Below, one piece after another: positions 1 through 5,998 of a stretch of 12,799 nucleotides of DNA. The notes below the pieces were generated by a model. It was not told where the DNA came from and did not search any database. It saw only the letters and a list, made by a program, of their open reading frames with translations. The translations under genes and the position numbers were made by a program. Positions within the stretch are counted from its first letter, which is position 1. Every line of letters starts with the position of its first letter. Origin of the DNA: DASXTB01 sp036505615 (GTDB lineage Bacteria > Acidobacteriota > UBA6911 > JACQSX01); the NCBI GenBank assembly GCA_036505615.1, contig DASXTB010000291.1:1-12799 (forward strand). The letters are read 5' to 3'.

Positions 1-38
1 CCGCTTTGCGGGCTCATGAACATGCCATCAAAGGCTGG

Positions 39-149
39 TGTCAGGTCTTCAGAATTTAGTTTCCACTGCTTCGAAATCTGAATCTTGAGGACCTGACCTC
101 CCTTACCGTCTGGCTTAGAGCACAAATCTGAATCTTGAAGACCTGACCC
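39..149. repeat. Short interspersed motif, two direct copies and one inverted copy
   Basis: Two near-identical copies lie at 74-98 and 124-149, exactly 50 bp apart. Both contain AAATCTGAATCTTGA followed by a purine, then GACCTGACC. A third, degenerate copy in the opposite orientation lies at 39-57 (TGTCAGGTCTTCAGAATTT). Two direct copies plus one inverted copy suggest an interspersed palindromic or REP-like element, or the edge of a transposon remnant. No transposase reading frame is visible between 1 and 204, and no other gene can be supported there. Confidence 0.5.
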
Positions 150-204
150 CAGTCTTAGCCCGTGGATGTGATGCTTGCGCCTTGGATTTCTCAAACTGCT
201 GCTG

Positions 205-629
205 TCACGCACCACTTCCGAGCTCGCGAGGATCTACTCGCTTGACTTCTTTGATTCGGTCAAAATCCCGGTCTACGGAAAGAATGAAATCCGCTCCGCA
301 ACGCTTCGCCGTGGCCACGTGAACGAGGTCTCTGGGCGGAATTCTTGGGTAAAATCTGGAGAACTCCAGCATTTCCGCAACATCCGCCAATTCGACCGGG
401 CAAACCCTTGAGACCAGAGTCGCAAAATCGCTGATTAGCTGACGTGCTTGTTTGAATCGACCGATAAAGTAATAGCGATACGCTATCTCCTGCAGTACCT
501 CCGCATCAGTTATTCCTTCGAGTTTCTGCTCACTGAGATCCTCCAGGATTCGGCGACAGGATCTCGATATTGGCTCGGCCGACCGGCTGCATACATCGGG
601 ACATTTGTATCAATAAAATAAACAGTCAC
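205..629 (-). pseudogene. PIN-domain (VapC-type) toxin, broken by one frameshift
   Basis: The gene starts at a GTG (629-627) that overlaps the antitoxin stop codon as GTGA, the usual coupling in toxin-antitoxin operons. The first frame reads VTVYFIDTNVPMYAAGRPSQYRDP, with the PIN signature Asp at residue 7 (IDTN), and by itself would end at a TAA near 512. From position 558 the next frame carries the rest of the domain: CRRILEDLSEQKLEGITDAE, then VLQEIAYRYYFIGRF, and finally PRDLVHVATAKRCGAD with ILSVDRDFD, ending at 205. Joined across 559/558 the two parts make a domain of about 140 residues, normal for VapC, with the four acidic positions in place (D7, the Glu region of DAEVLQE, the Asp of PRDL, the Asp pair of SVDRDFD). 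Loss of a single base after CGAGATCC explains the break. It could be a true inactivating mutation or an assembly error. Intact homologues cleave RNA (family knowledge). Confidence 0.75.
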
Positions 630-871
630 CGCTTCATCATCCCTTGTGCAATTTCTCGTTCCATTTTTGCCCAGTCCGCAACCGGGAGCTTCAGGCGCAG
701 CAAGCGTTGCAAAGCAGCTCTTTTTGATTCCGGCGAGGCTCCGCCGTATTTTTCCCTTATCGCTTCCCGAACAAGCTCACCTACTGATTGCTCTTGGTCC
801 AGAGCCTTTTGGCGGAGTAGCTCGTAATCGTTCGGACTCAAGAGAATTTCAAGGCGTCTATTTTTGTTCAT
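626..871 (-). CDS. Ribbon-helix-helix antitoxin (VapB-like), 81 aa
   Basis: The N-terminal half, RRLEILLSPNDYELLRQKAL, then SVGELVREAIREKYG, has the beta-strand/helix/helix pattern of the ribbon-helix-helix (CopG/MetJ) fold: a basic-hydrophobic strand at residues 5-11, helix A at about 13-24 and helix B at about 29-41. The C-terminal 40 residues (ESKRAALQRLLRLKLPVADW and on) are charged and amphipathic, as expected of the segment that wraps around and blocks the toxin. The gene lies directly before the PIN toxin and overlaps it by 4 bases. Antitoxins of this class dimerise on palindromic operators and repress their own operon, and an inverted repeat of that kind begins one base upstream of the start codon. 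No Shine-Dalgarno sequence precedes the ATG. The fold assignment is good. The exact antitoxin subfamily is uncertain. Confidence 0.75.
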   Translation of the reverse strand: MNKNRRLEILLSPNDYELLRQKALDQEQSVGELVREAIREKYGGASPESKRAALQRLLRLKLPVADWAKMEREIAQGMMKR

Positions 872-896
872 GATATCCGGATTATGTCCGGATGTC
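872..896 (-). promoter_or_regulatory. Palindromic operator of the toxin-antitoxin operon
   Basis: A perfect inverted repeat ATCCGGA-TTATG-TCCGGAT spans 875-893. Allowing one mismatch, the arms extend to 10 bp each (872-881 and 887-896). It sits immediately upstream of the antitoxin ATG and covers the predicted -10 element, the place where a ribbon-helix-helix antitoxin would bind to shut off its own transcription. The palindrome is seen directly; its operator role is inferred. Confidence 0.6.
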
Positions 897-910
897 CTAA
901 GTCAAATCAA
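881..910 (-). promoter_or_regulatory. Candidate sigma-70-like promoter of the toxin-antitoxin operon
   Basis: Read on the minus strand, TTGATT (910-905) and CATAAT (886-881) are separated by 18 bp. The -10 box lies in the centre of the operator palindrome. Only nine bases separate the -10 box from the ATG, so transcription would begin at or next to the start codon. This predicts a leaderless mRNA and fits the lack of a ribosome binding site. Confidence 0.4.
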
Positions 911-944
911 GGCGGGGGGAGTGGAAGTTCCCGCAAAACCAATG

Positions 945-974
945 TTGGCTATAGCCTGACTGTCGTCGGATAAT
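945..974 (+). promoter_or_regulatory. Candidate promoter of the TGS-domain GTPase
   Basis: TTGGCT (945-950) and GATAAT (969-974) are separated by 18 bp, a fair match to a housekeeping promoter. A GAGGT ribosome binding site follows at about 988-992, seven bases or so before the ATG at 999. The 10-bp palindrome GGCTATAGCC (947-956) overlaps the -35/spacer region and might be a binding site or chance. Confidence 0.4.
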
Positions 975-998
975 AGATAAACTCCTGCGAGGTCTGAG

Positions 999-1979
999 AT
1001 GCCTGCCAACCTTACGCCTCAGTATCTTCAAGCCGAAAAGCAGTTCAAAGGCGCCAAAACCACCGACGAAAAGGTCGCCGCGCTGGAACACATGCTGGCG
1101 ACAATCCCCCGCCACAAGGGCACAGAAAAGCTTCAAGCCGATCTGAAACGGCGCCTTTCGAAACTCCGCACCTCACACGATAAGAAACCTGCAAGCCGTG
1201 CCGGTCTCATCTACCAGATCGAGAAGGAAGGCGCCGGGCAGGCGGCGCTGGTCGGCCCTCCTAATAGCGGCAAGTCGCTTCTTCTACGGCGCCTCAGCCG
1301 CGCCACGCCCGAAGTGGCCGACTATCCGTTCACCACTCGCGTGCCGCTGCCTGGAATGATGGACTTCGAGGACATCCGGATCCAGCTTGTCGACCTGCCG
1401 CCTACACATCCGGATTTTCCCGAGTCGTGGATCTATCAGATAATCCGCAACGCGGACGCTGCGCTGCTGGTTGTCGATTTGAGCGATCCGGACTTGCTTG
1501 AAGATCTCGAAACCACTTTCGAGGAGCTGGCTAAGGCTAAAATTCATCTCGGTCATGACGCTCTGCCAAACGCCCCGGGATGGCTGGCGAAACCGACGCT
1601 GTTGTGCGCCAACAAAATAGATCTGAATGAGGCGGCAGAAAACTTTGGGGTCCTGGAAGAACTCTACGGCGGCAAGTTTCGAGTCCTGCCCGTTTCGGCG
1701 CAGACCGACGAAGGACTTGAGGAACTGCGGCGAGCCCTGTTCGATTTGCTTGAGTTGATCCGCGTCTATACCAAGGCGCCGGGGAAGAAACCCGACCTGG
1801 CGGCTCCCTATGTGGTCAAGCGCGGCTCGAGGCTAATCGACTTGGCCCGATTGGTGCACAAGGATTTCCTGACCCAACTGAAGTTTGCGCGGGTGTGGGG
1901 CCACGGCAAATTCGAGGGGCAAATGGTGAATCGTGAATACTTGCTGGCAGATAGGGACATTGTCGAACTGCATCGTTAG
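999..1979 (+). CDS. OBG/DRG-like small GTPase with C-terminal TGS domain, 326 aa
   Basis: The protein has an N-terminal helical stretch (residues 1-75, rich in Lys and Arg), a G domain and a TGS domain at about 254-326. The GTP-binding motifs are all visible: G1 GPPNSGKS (86-93), G2 Thr in YPFTT (109-113), G3 VDLPP (131-135), G4 NKID (205-208) and G5 SAQ (233-235). The C-terminal module YVVKRGSRLIDLARLVHKDF, ending LLADRDIVELH, is typical of TGS, a ubiquitin-like fold found in Obg/Drg/RelA proteins that contacts RNA or the ribosome. The layout resembles the DRG branch of the TRAFAC GTPases, but the protein is shorter than Obg (no glycine-rich Obg fold) and lacks the extra helices of eukaryotic Drg. 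G3 has Pro where most relatives have DxPG. A role in ribosome function or RNA metabolism is inferred. The start is fixed by GAGGT upstream. It stands alone, pointing away from the toxin-antitoxin pair. Confidence 0.85.
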   Translation: MPANLTPQYLQAEKQFKGAKTTDEKVAALEHMLATIPRHKGTEKLQADLKRRLSKLRTSHDKKPASRAGLIYQIEKEGAGQAALVGPPNSGKSLLLRRLSRATPEVADYPFTTRVPLPGMMDFEDIRIQLVDLPPTHPDFPESWIYQIIRNADAALLVVDLSDPDLLEDLETTFEELAKAKIHLGHDALPNAPGWLAKPTLLCANKIDLNEAAENFGVLEELYGGKFRVLPVSAQTDEGLEELRRALFDLLELIRVYTKAPGKKPDLAAPYVVKRGSRLIDLARLVHKDFLTQLKFARVWGHGKFEGQMVNREYLLADRDIVELHR

Positions 1980-2010
1980 ACCGAATTCTTTACATGTTCT
2001 GGCTTATAGA

Positions 2011-2127
2011 AATTATTTCTGCGTCACGCGCGACGGCCAACGGTTCCTGATTTATTCTCCAGTTCAGGAGGCGATCCCGCTGCCCATCACGGTCGTCGTC
2101 AACTGGATGGCGGATTTGAAGCGCTAG
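2011..2127 (+). pseudogene. Remnant 3' end of a PD40/TolB-like protein or Ser/Thr kinase
   Basis: The plus-strand frame ending at 2127 reads RNYFCVTRDGQRFLIYSPVQ, then EAIPLPITVVVNWMADLKR and a stop. This closely resembles the C-terminal signature of the large PD40 (WD40-like) repeat proteins and kinases common in Acidobacteriota, which end in a pattern like VTxDGQRFLIN...PITVVLNWxAxLKK (recalled pattern, not searched). Only about 38 codons survive. The frame upstream runs into the GTPase gene in another frame, and no other PD40 repeats are present. It is therefore a decayed fragment left by deletion or rearrangement, not a functional small gene. The intact gene it came from is not in the window. 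Confidence 0.55.
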
Positions 2128-2162
2128 GTTTATTTGCTTCAAGTTGTAGAGACGGTCCAGTG

Positions 2163-2453
2163 GGCCGGTCTCCCGCGCAATTTTCATCGTGCAGGAGACG
2201 CCCCAGCGGGGCGTCTCTCTGTCCGCGAAGTGGACCGCGGCCGCTGGAAGCGACCTGGAGACGGCCCTCAGGCCGTCTCTCCGCTCCCAAAATGTAGAAA
2301 CCCAATGTCCGCAAAGCGGACCCTGGAGTTTGGACATTTTGGAGAGAGGGCCGGTGGGCCGTCTCCCGCACAATCTTTCATCGTGCAGGAGACGCCCCAC
2401 GGGGCGTCTCTCCAAATAGCGCCGCTTCGCGGCGCTAGGTCCGCTTCGCGGAC
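2163..2453. repeat. Cluster of perfect hairpins with a duplicated unit of about 58 bp
   Basis: At least six strong stem-loops are packed here. GAGACGCCCC pairs with GGGGCGTCTC at 2195-2217 and again at 2389-2410. GAGACGGCC pairs with GGCCGTCTC at 2258-2279. GTCCGC pairs with GCGGAC at 2307-2321 and 2439-2453, and AGCGCCGC pairs with GCGGCGCT at 2418-2436. A ninth-order stem CCAAAATGT/ACATTTTGG (2287-2295 with 2334-2342) encloses the 2307-2321 hairpin. The segments at about 2163-2219 and 2353-2412 are near-identical copies sharing CAATnTTTCATCGTGCAG before the hairpin. The cluster lies between two genes whose 3' ends converge (GTPase/remnant and hydrolase), so it could act as a two-way terminator, although no clear T-tract follows any stem. 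No gene is supported from 2128 to 2577. Confidence 0.75.
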
Positions 2454-2577
2454 AGGCGCCGATCCGAAGGAGCGGCTGAGGCCGCGACGTGTCCCGGCCT
2501 AGAATATGCAAAGTCGGCCCCGAACCGACGGTTATTGGGCCGCCACCCGCCGCGATAAAACCGGAAACGACTTCCCT

Positions 2578-3798
2578 CTATTTTTCGGCTCTCCAGTATT
2601 CAACTCCATCGCGGATTTCTAAGGCGGCTCTTTCCAGCGAAAGCGCATAGTCAAGGTGAGATGTGATTTCTGACAGGGCTAGAAATGTATGGACGTCGCG
2701 AGTGTCCGGAAAAACTTGTTGAGAAAGACGCCACGGAGTCCATTCTGCAGTCCGAAGCAAGGAAAGGATCTTGTTCTGCCGGGCAGCTATGAATGTTTCC
2801 ATGTCCCGGCGATAAGACGACAGGTCATGTACCGGTTCGCCATGACTGGTCCAACAAATAGTGGGGGCCATCTCCGCCAGCCGCTTCAACGAATCCAAAT
2901 AGGCGGCGAGGGCAGGGAAGCGGCGCGGGTTTCTGCGTTCGGGTGTCAGGTGTCCGGTGTCGGGCGTCGGGTGTCGGGTGCCGGGTGTCGGGTGTTGGGT
3001 GTCGGGTTTCAGGTCTCGGGCGTCTGAGTTAGCTTCGGCTTTGGAGTCTGGAGTCCTACGAATTATATCTTTACCTTCGTGAGGAACAGTGGAGATCCCC
3101 GGCACCTGATACCCGGCACCCGGCACCTGATACCCGGCACCCGGCACCCGATACCCGGCACCCGACACCCGATACCCGGCACCCGGCACCTGATACCCGG
3201 CACCCTTCCGCGGGTCCGGATTCAACAAAGGATTGGGTGAGATTTTGTCAAGTACTGTGTCTCCGGCAATCAAGGTCCGCTTTGCAGGATCCAACAGGCA
3301 AATGCTTCCCGGTGTATGTCCCGGTGTGTGGATCACCCTCAATCCGCACCGATCAAAATCCAGAAAGTCGCCTTCTTGCAGCCGGCGAGCCTGTTTTACC
3401 TGACCGCAGAACCGCTCCAATCCAAGGTAAGCCTGTTGGAAGTGTTCGATGGTTTTCCCGGGAACGCCGCAGGCAGCCAGCAGCACGCTGTACAATCCGT
3501 AGTCGGTGCGCGCCAGAACATTCTCCAGCTCCCAGCCGTGTATAAAGATTTCGCAACCACTCTCCTCCTGAAGCATGCAGGCCTGCCCAAAGTGATCTTC
3601 GTGGGAGTGGGTCAGCACCAGCCGTTGAATTTGCTGGACCTTGACCGCGTGCTGTTGCAAACCGGCCTGCAGAGCCTTCCAGCTCTCCGGGTGTTTGGGC
3701 CCGGCGTCAATCAGTGTCAGTGGATTGTGGCGTACCAGGTAAAGGTGGACCGGGCCGATGTCAAGAGGTGTGGGAACGGTGATTTGTCGGAGATCCAT
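2578..3798 (-). CDS. Metallo-beta-lactamase-fold hydrolase with an in-frame repeat insertion, 406 aa
   Basis: The metal-binding motif THSHEDH is at residues 63-69 (ligands H64, H66, D68, H69). The third His is in HTPGHTPGS (H161), the bridging Asp in AGDTV (D180), and a final His in SHGEPV (H319). This is the full zinc-site set of the MBL superfamily. The LACTB2/YflN-like layout, with a C-terminal helical domain (about 330-406) after the last ligand, suggests a soluble hydrolase of thioesters or other esters. Substrate is unknown. Residues about 196-291 do not belong to the fold: five copies of a GAGYQVP-like heptad, then a hydrophilic linker, then PTPDT/PGTRHPT-like heptads, all encoded by repeat DNA. 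Without this insert the protein would be about 310 residues, the usual size. The insert falls between the metal ligand D180 and the next helix, a surface loop by inference. ATG at 3798 gives the normal MBL N-terminus, with only weak Shine-Dalgarno support. It lies downstream of the fad cluster on the same strand. Confidence 0.85.
   Translation of the reverse strand: MDLRQITVPTPLDIGPVHLYLVRHNPLTLIDAGPKHPESWKALQAGLQQHAVKVQQIQRLVLTHSHEDHFGQACMLQEESGCEIFIHGWELENVLARTDYGLYSVLLAACGVPGKTIEHFQQAYLGLERFCGQVKQARRLQEGDFLDFDRCGLRVIHTPGHTPGSICLLDPAKRTLIAGDTVLDKISPNPLLNPDPRKGAGYQVPGAGYRVSGAGYRVPGAGYQVPGAGYQVPGISTVPHEGKDIIRRTPDSKAEANSDARDLKPDTQHPTPGTRHPTPDTGHLTPERRNPRRFPALAAYLDSLKRLAEMAPTICWTSHGEPVHDLSSYRRDMETFIAARQNKILSLLRTAEWTPWRLSQQVFPDTRDVHTFLALSEITSHLDYALSLERAALEIRDGVEYWRAEK
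2939..3018. repeat. 21-bp-period repeat inside the hydrolase gene, left arm
   Basis: The plus strand reads variations on GGTGTCGGGTGTCGGGTGCC with a basic 7-bp word (GGTGTCG) and a 21-bp period. On the coding strand it gives the heptads PDTQHPT, PGTRHPT and PDTGHLT. It is the inverted counterpart of the array at 3097-3205 and is separated from it by about 78 bp of non-repeat sequence. Confidence 0.85.
3097..3205. repeat. 21-bp tandem repeat inside the hydrolase gene, right arm
   Basis: Four full 21-bp units (starting at 3111, 3132, 3153 and 3174), each of the form ACCCGGCACC then CGGCACCTGAT, are flanked by partial units. Units differ at one to three positions (CTGAT against CCGAT, GGCACC against GACACC). 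Because 21 is divisible by 3, the hydrolase frame stays open and yields GAGYQVP, GAGYRVS, GAGYRVP and so on. It is complementary to the array at 2939-3018, so the pair could fold into a large GC-rich hairpin in the mRNA. Confidence 0.9.
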
Positions 3799-3860
3799 CA
3801 GTCTAGAATTATGGCTTTCGGAGTTTCGGGTGAAGGCCCGACCCCAACCGACTTGAAAGG

Positions 3861-4052
3861 ACCGATCACGTTCACGATCACGCGCACGACCACGTCAACG
3901 ACAACGTTCACTAAACACCGGCTTTTCCCCGCAATTTGTCGTCACCGTGGATGTAGTCGTGGACGTCCACGTGCACGTGGACGTAGACGGCCCTTCGTTT
4001 GGTTGTGGCCTTAAGGCCACTGTAGGCTCGTGAACGTGAGCGTGGTCGGTGG
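3861..4052. repeat. Degenerate CACGTTCACG-word array with inverted arm and long palindromes
   Basis: The left part (3861-3911) repeats words such as ATCACGTTCACG, CGCACGACCACG and CAACGTTCAC. The right parts (3936-3990 and 4026-4052) carry the inverted words (GTCGTGGACG, CGTGAACGTGAGCGTGGTC). Within it, 3963-3984 is a perfect 22-bp palindrome (ACGTCCACGTG followed by its complement) and 4005-4020 a perfect 16-bp palindrome (GTGGCCTTAAGGCCAC). It fills most of the 281-bp gap between fadE and the hydrolase. No gene is supported in this gap. Confidence 0.8.
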
Positions 4053-4079
4053 TTCCCACTCGAACCAAAATTGTCAATA

Positions 4080-5918
4080 CTAAGATTCCAGGTTGCGTTG
4101 CGCAATCCGGCGGCGCAGCTCGATCTGGTTGATCGGGTCATGGCGGAAAAATCTTTTCAGCACGGATTGATAAGTTCGCAGCATGTCGCCATCCGCCAGT
4201 GCCGGTAATGCGTCGCGCGCCTTCATTTCAGCCAACGCCGCCGCTTCATACAGGTAACTGCGGGCCATGTCGGCAAAAGCGCCCGCCGTTTTTTGGGCAG
4301 CTCCGGACCGCTGCGCCTCAGGTCCGGCCTTTTTCTGCGCCTGCTGCGCACGCACTATGGCGCTCTCGGCTGCGTAGGCTTCCATCACGACATCTGAAAA
4401 GAGCATCAACAGTTCCTGCTGGTCGTTCAGTTGATCGCCGAATTTCTGCGCGGCCAGGCCGCCGATAAGGAGCGCGCACTTTTTCATTCCCGCAATCAAC
4501 GCGTGTTCCGCACCGAACGGCCCGGCAGGTGCGATGGCCCTGTCCAGAGAAAGAATCTCGTCCTGCAATTTTTTTGCCGCGGCCAGAAAGGGGAGTTCTC
4601 CCCTCAGAGCCCGGCGCAAAATCATGGCCGGAATCAGGAGTCGATTGATTTCGTTCGTCCCTTCAAAAATGCGGTTGATTCTCGAATCGCGGTAATAGCG
4701 CTCCACCGGATACTCCTGGCTGTATCCGTTTCCGCCGAAGATCTGCACTGCCTCGTCCACAACGTAGTCCAGGTATTCACTGCAGCGAACTTTCAATATT
4801 GAGCACTCAACCGCATATTCTTCGATGCTTCTGAGTTTTTCCTCGGAATGAGCGGCTCTCTCGCCCTCGCGGTTTTGTTTTAACTGCGCATCCCGGCCTT
4901 GGCCCTTCAAAAAGAGAGCTCGGTCGATTAATCCCACGGTTCGATACACCATGCTTTCGCCCACCCAGGTGTAGGTGGCCATTCGGGCGAGCTTGTCCTG
5001 AATGGCGCCAAAACTGGCGATCGGTTTGCCAAACTGGTGACGCTCCAGCGCATAACGCACCGCCTCTTGAATCACGGCCTTGGCTCCTCCAATGCAACTG
5101 GCTGCTAATTTGAAGCGGCCCATGTTCAAAATATTGAGCGCGATCTTGTGCCCCTTCCCGATTTCGCCCAGAAGGTTTTCTACGGGAACACGCGCATTTT
5201 CCAGATGGACTTGGCGTGTGGACGAACCCTTGATGCCCATTTTCTTTTCTTCCGCTCCTACCGAGACACCAGGGAATTTTTTCTCCACTATGAAGGCGGA
5301 AAATTCTTTGCCTTCTATCTTCGCAAAGACCACAAAGACGTCGGCGAAGCCGGCATTGGTGATCCACATCTTGGTGCCATTGAGGACGTACTCTTTTCCA
5401 TCGGGTGAAAGGACGGCGGTGGTCTTTGCCGCCAGCGCGTCAGAACCGGATTCGGCTTCGGTGAGAGCATAGGCCGCGATCAGTTTTGCGGAGACAATTT
5501 GCGGCAGGTAATTTTGTTTCTGGGATTCACTTCCGAAGTAAGCAATGGGCAAAGTCCCGATGCCGCTGTGACTGCCGAAGGTTGTGGCGAACGAAGCGGT
5601 AGTGCCAATGCGCTCGGCCACAATCGTGGAGCTTGCTTTGTCCAGGGCGAGACCCCCATATTCCTCATCGATCTCGACGCCGAGAAGGCCGATCTCGGCG
5701 GCCTTTCGCAGAAGCTCGACATTGATCTCCTGATGCCCGTGTTCCATTTCTTCCAGGCGCGGCAGAACGTCACGGCGGATAAACTCCTCAGTGGTCTGCG
5801 CGATCATCTTGTGTTCTTCGGTGAAATCTTCAGGTGTAAAGACGGAATCGACTTCTGGGGCTTCCAGCAGGAAGCCGGCGCCTGATGTTAGTTTTTTCGT
5901 TTCAGTTAGCGTTGTCAT
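4080..5918 (-). CDS. fadE: Acyl-CoA dehydrogenase, FadE/VLCAD type, 612 aa
   Basis: It catalyses the FAD-dependent first step of beta-oxidation, acyl-CoA to trans-2-enoyl-CoA, handing electrons to electron-transfer flavoprotein. The N-terminal helical domain (about 30-145) is followed by the middle beta domain with YALTEAESGSD (150-160) and MWITNAG (184-190), the flavin and substrate loops. The C-terminal helical domain carries RHQFGKPI (293-300), QIFGGNGY (392-399) and the catalytic Glu419 in RIFEGTNEINR. Residues 430-612 form the extra C-terminal helical region seen in very-long-chain dehydrogenases and in Bacillus FadE, so a long-chain substrate is likely. A charged stretch (about 338-365, KGQGRDAQLKQNREGERAAH) interrupts the C-terminal core and may be a surface loop. 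ATG at 5918 is preceded by GAGGT at a spacing of about 10. It is the last gene of the fad cluster, separated from fadA by 585 bp. Confidence 0.93.
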   Translation of the reverse strand: MTTLTETKKLTSGAGFLLEAPEVDSVFTPEDFTEEHKMIAQTTEEFIRRDVLPRLEEMEHGHQEINVELLRKAAEIGLLGVEIDEEYGGLALDKASSTIVAERIGTTASFATTFGSHSGIGTLPIAYFGSESQKQNYLPQIVSAKLIAAYALTEAESGSDALAAKTTAVLSPDGKEYVLNGTKMWITNAGFADVFVVFAKIEGKEFSAFIVEKKFPGVSVGAEEKKMGIKGSSTRQVHLENARVPVENLLGEIGKGHKIALNILNMGRFKLAASCIGGAKAVIQEAVRYALERHQFGKPIASFGAIQDKLARMATYTWVGESMVYRTVGLIDRALFLKGQGRDAQLKQNREGERAAHSEEKLRSIEEYAVECSILKVRCSEYLDYVVDEAVQIFGGNGYSQEYPVERYYRDSRINRIFEGTNEINRLLIPAMILRRALRGELPFLAAAKKLQDEILSLDRAIAPAGPFGAEHALIAGMKKCALLIGGLAAQKFGDQLNDQQELLMLFSDVVMEAYAAESAIVRAQQAQKKAGPEAQRSGAAQKTAGAFADMARSYLYEAAALAEMKARDALPALADGDMLRTYQSVLKRFFRHDPINQIELRRRIAQRNLES

Positions 5919-5941
5919 CGGAAATTTACCTCGTTTGTTTT

Positions 5942-5977
5942 ACCAGCGTATGTCCGGATCAATCAAAAACGTTCACC
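5942..5977 (-). promoter_or_regulatory. Weak candidate promoter of fadE
   Basis: On the minus strand, TTGATT and TAAAAC are spaced by about 18 bp, upstream of the GAGGTAAATTTCCGATG start region of fadE. The -10 match is poor. It is listed because the long inverted repeat just upstream makes read-through from fadA doubtful and a separate fadE promoter plausible. Confidence 0.2.
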
Positions 5978-5998
5978 GCGGAGACCTAACGCAGCAGG

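Noticed and set aside
175..411. 78-codon plus-strand frame over the PIN region
   Set aside because: It is antisense to the recognisable PIN toxin and has no ribosome binding site or domain.
1990..2511. Open frames on both strands through the hairpin cluster (up to 173 codons)
   Set aside because: They exist because GC-rich palindromes lack stops on either strand. Their translations are repeat-derived and Arg/Pro-rich, with no recognisable domain.
3097..3205. Possible CRISPR array or VNTR of unknown type in the 21-bp repeats
   Set aside because: Units are contiguous, with no spacers, and lie within an open hydrolase frame, so they are tandem repeats and not a CRISPR array.
884..5959. Shared 11-mer TATGTCCGGAT in the toxin-antitoxin operator and the fadE leader
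   Set aside because: Shared 11-mers are expected many times by chance in a 12.8-kb window, and only one half-site is present near fadE.
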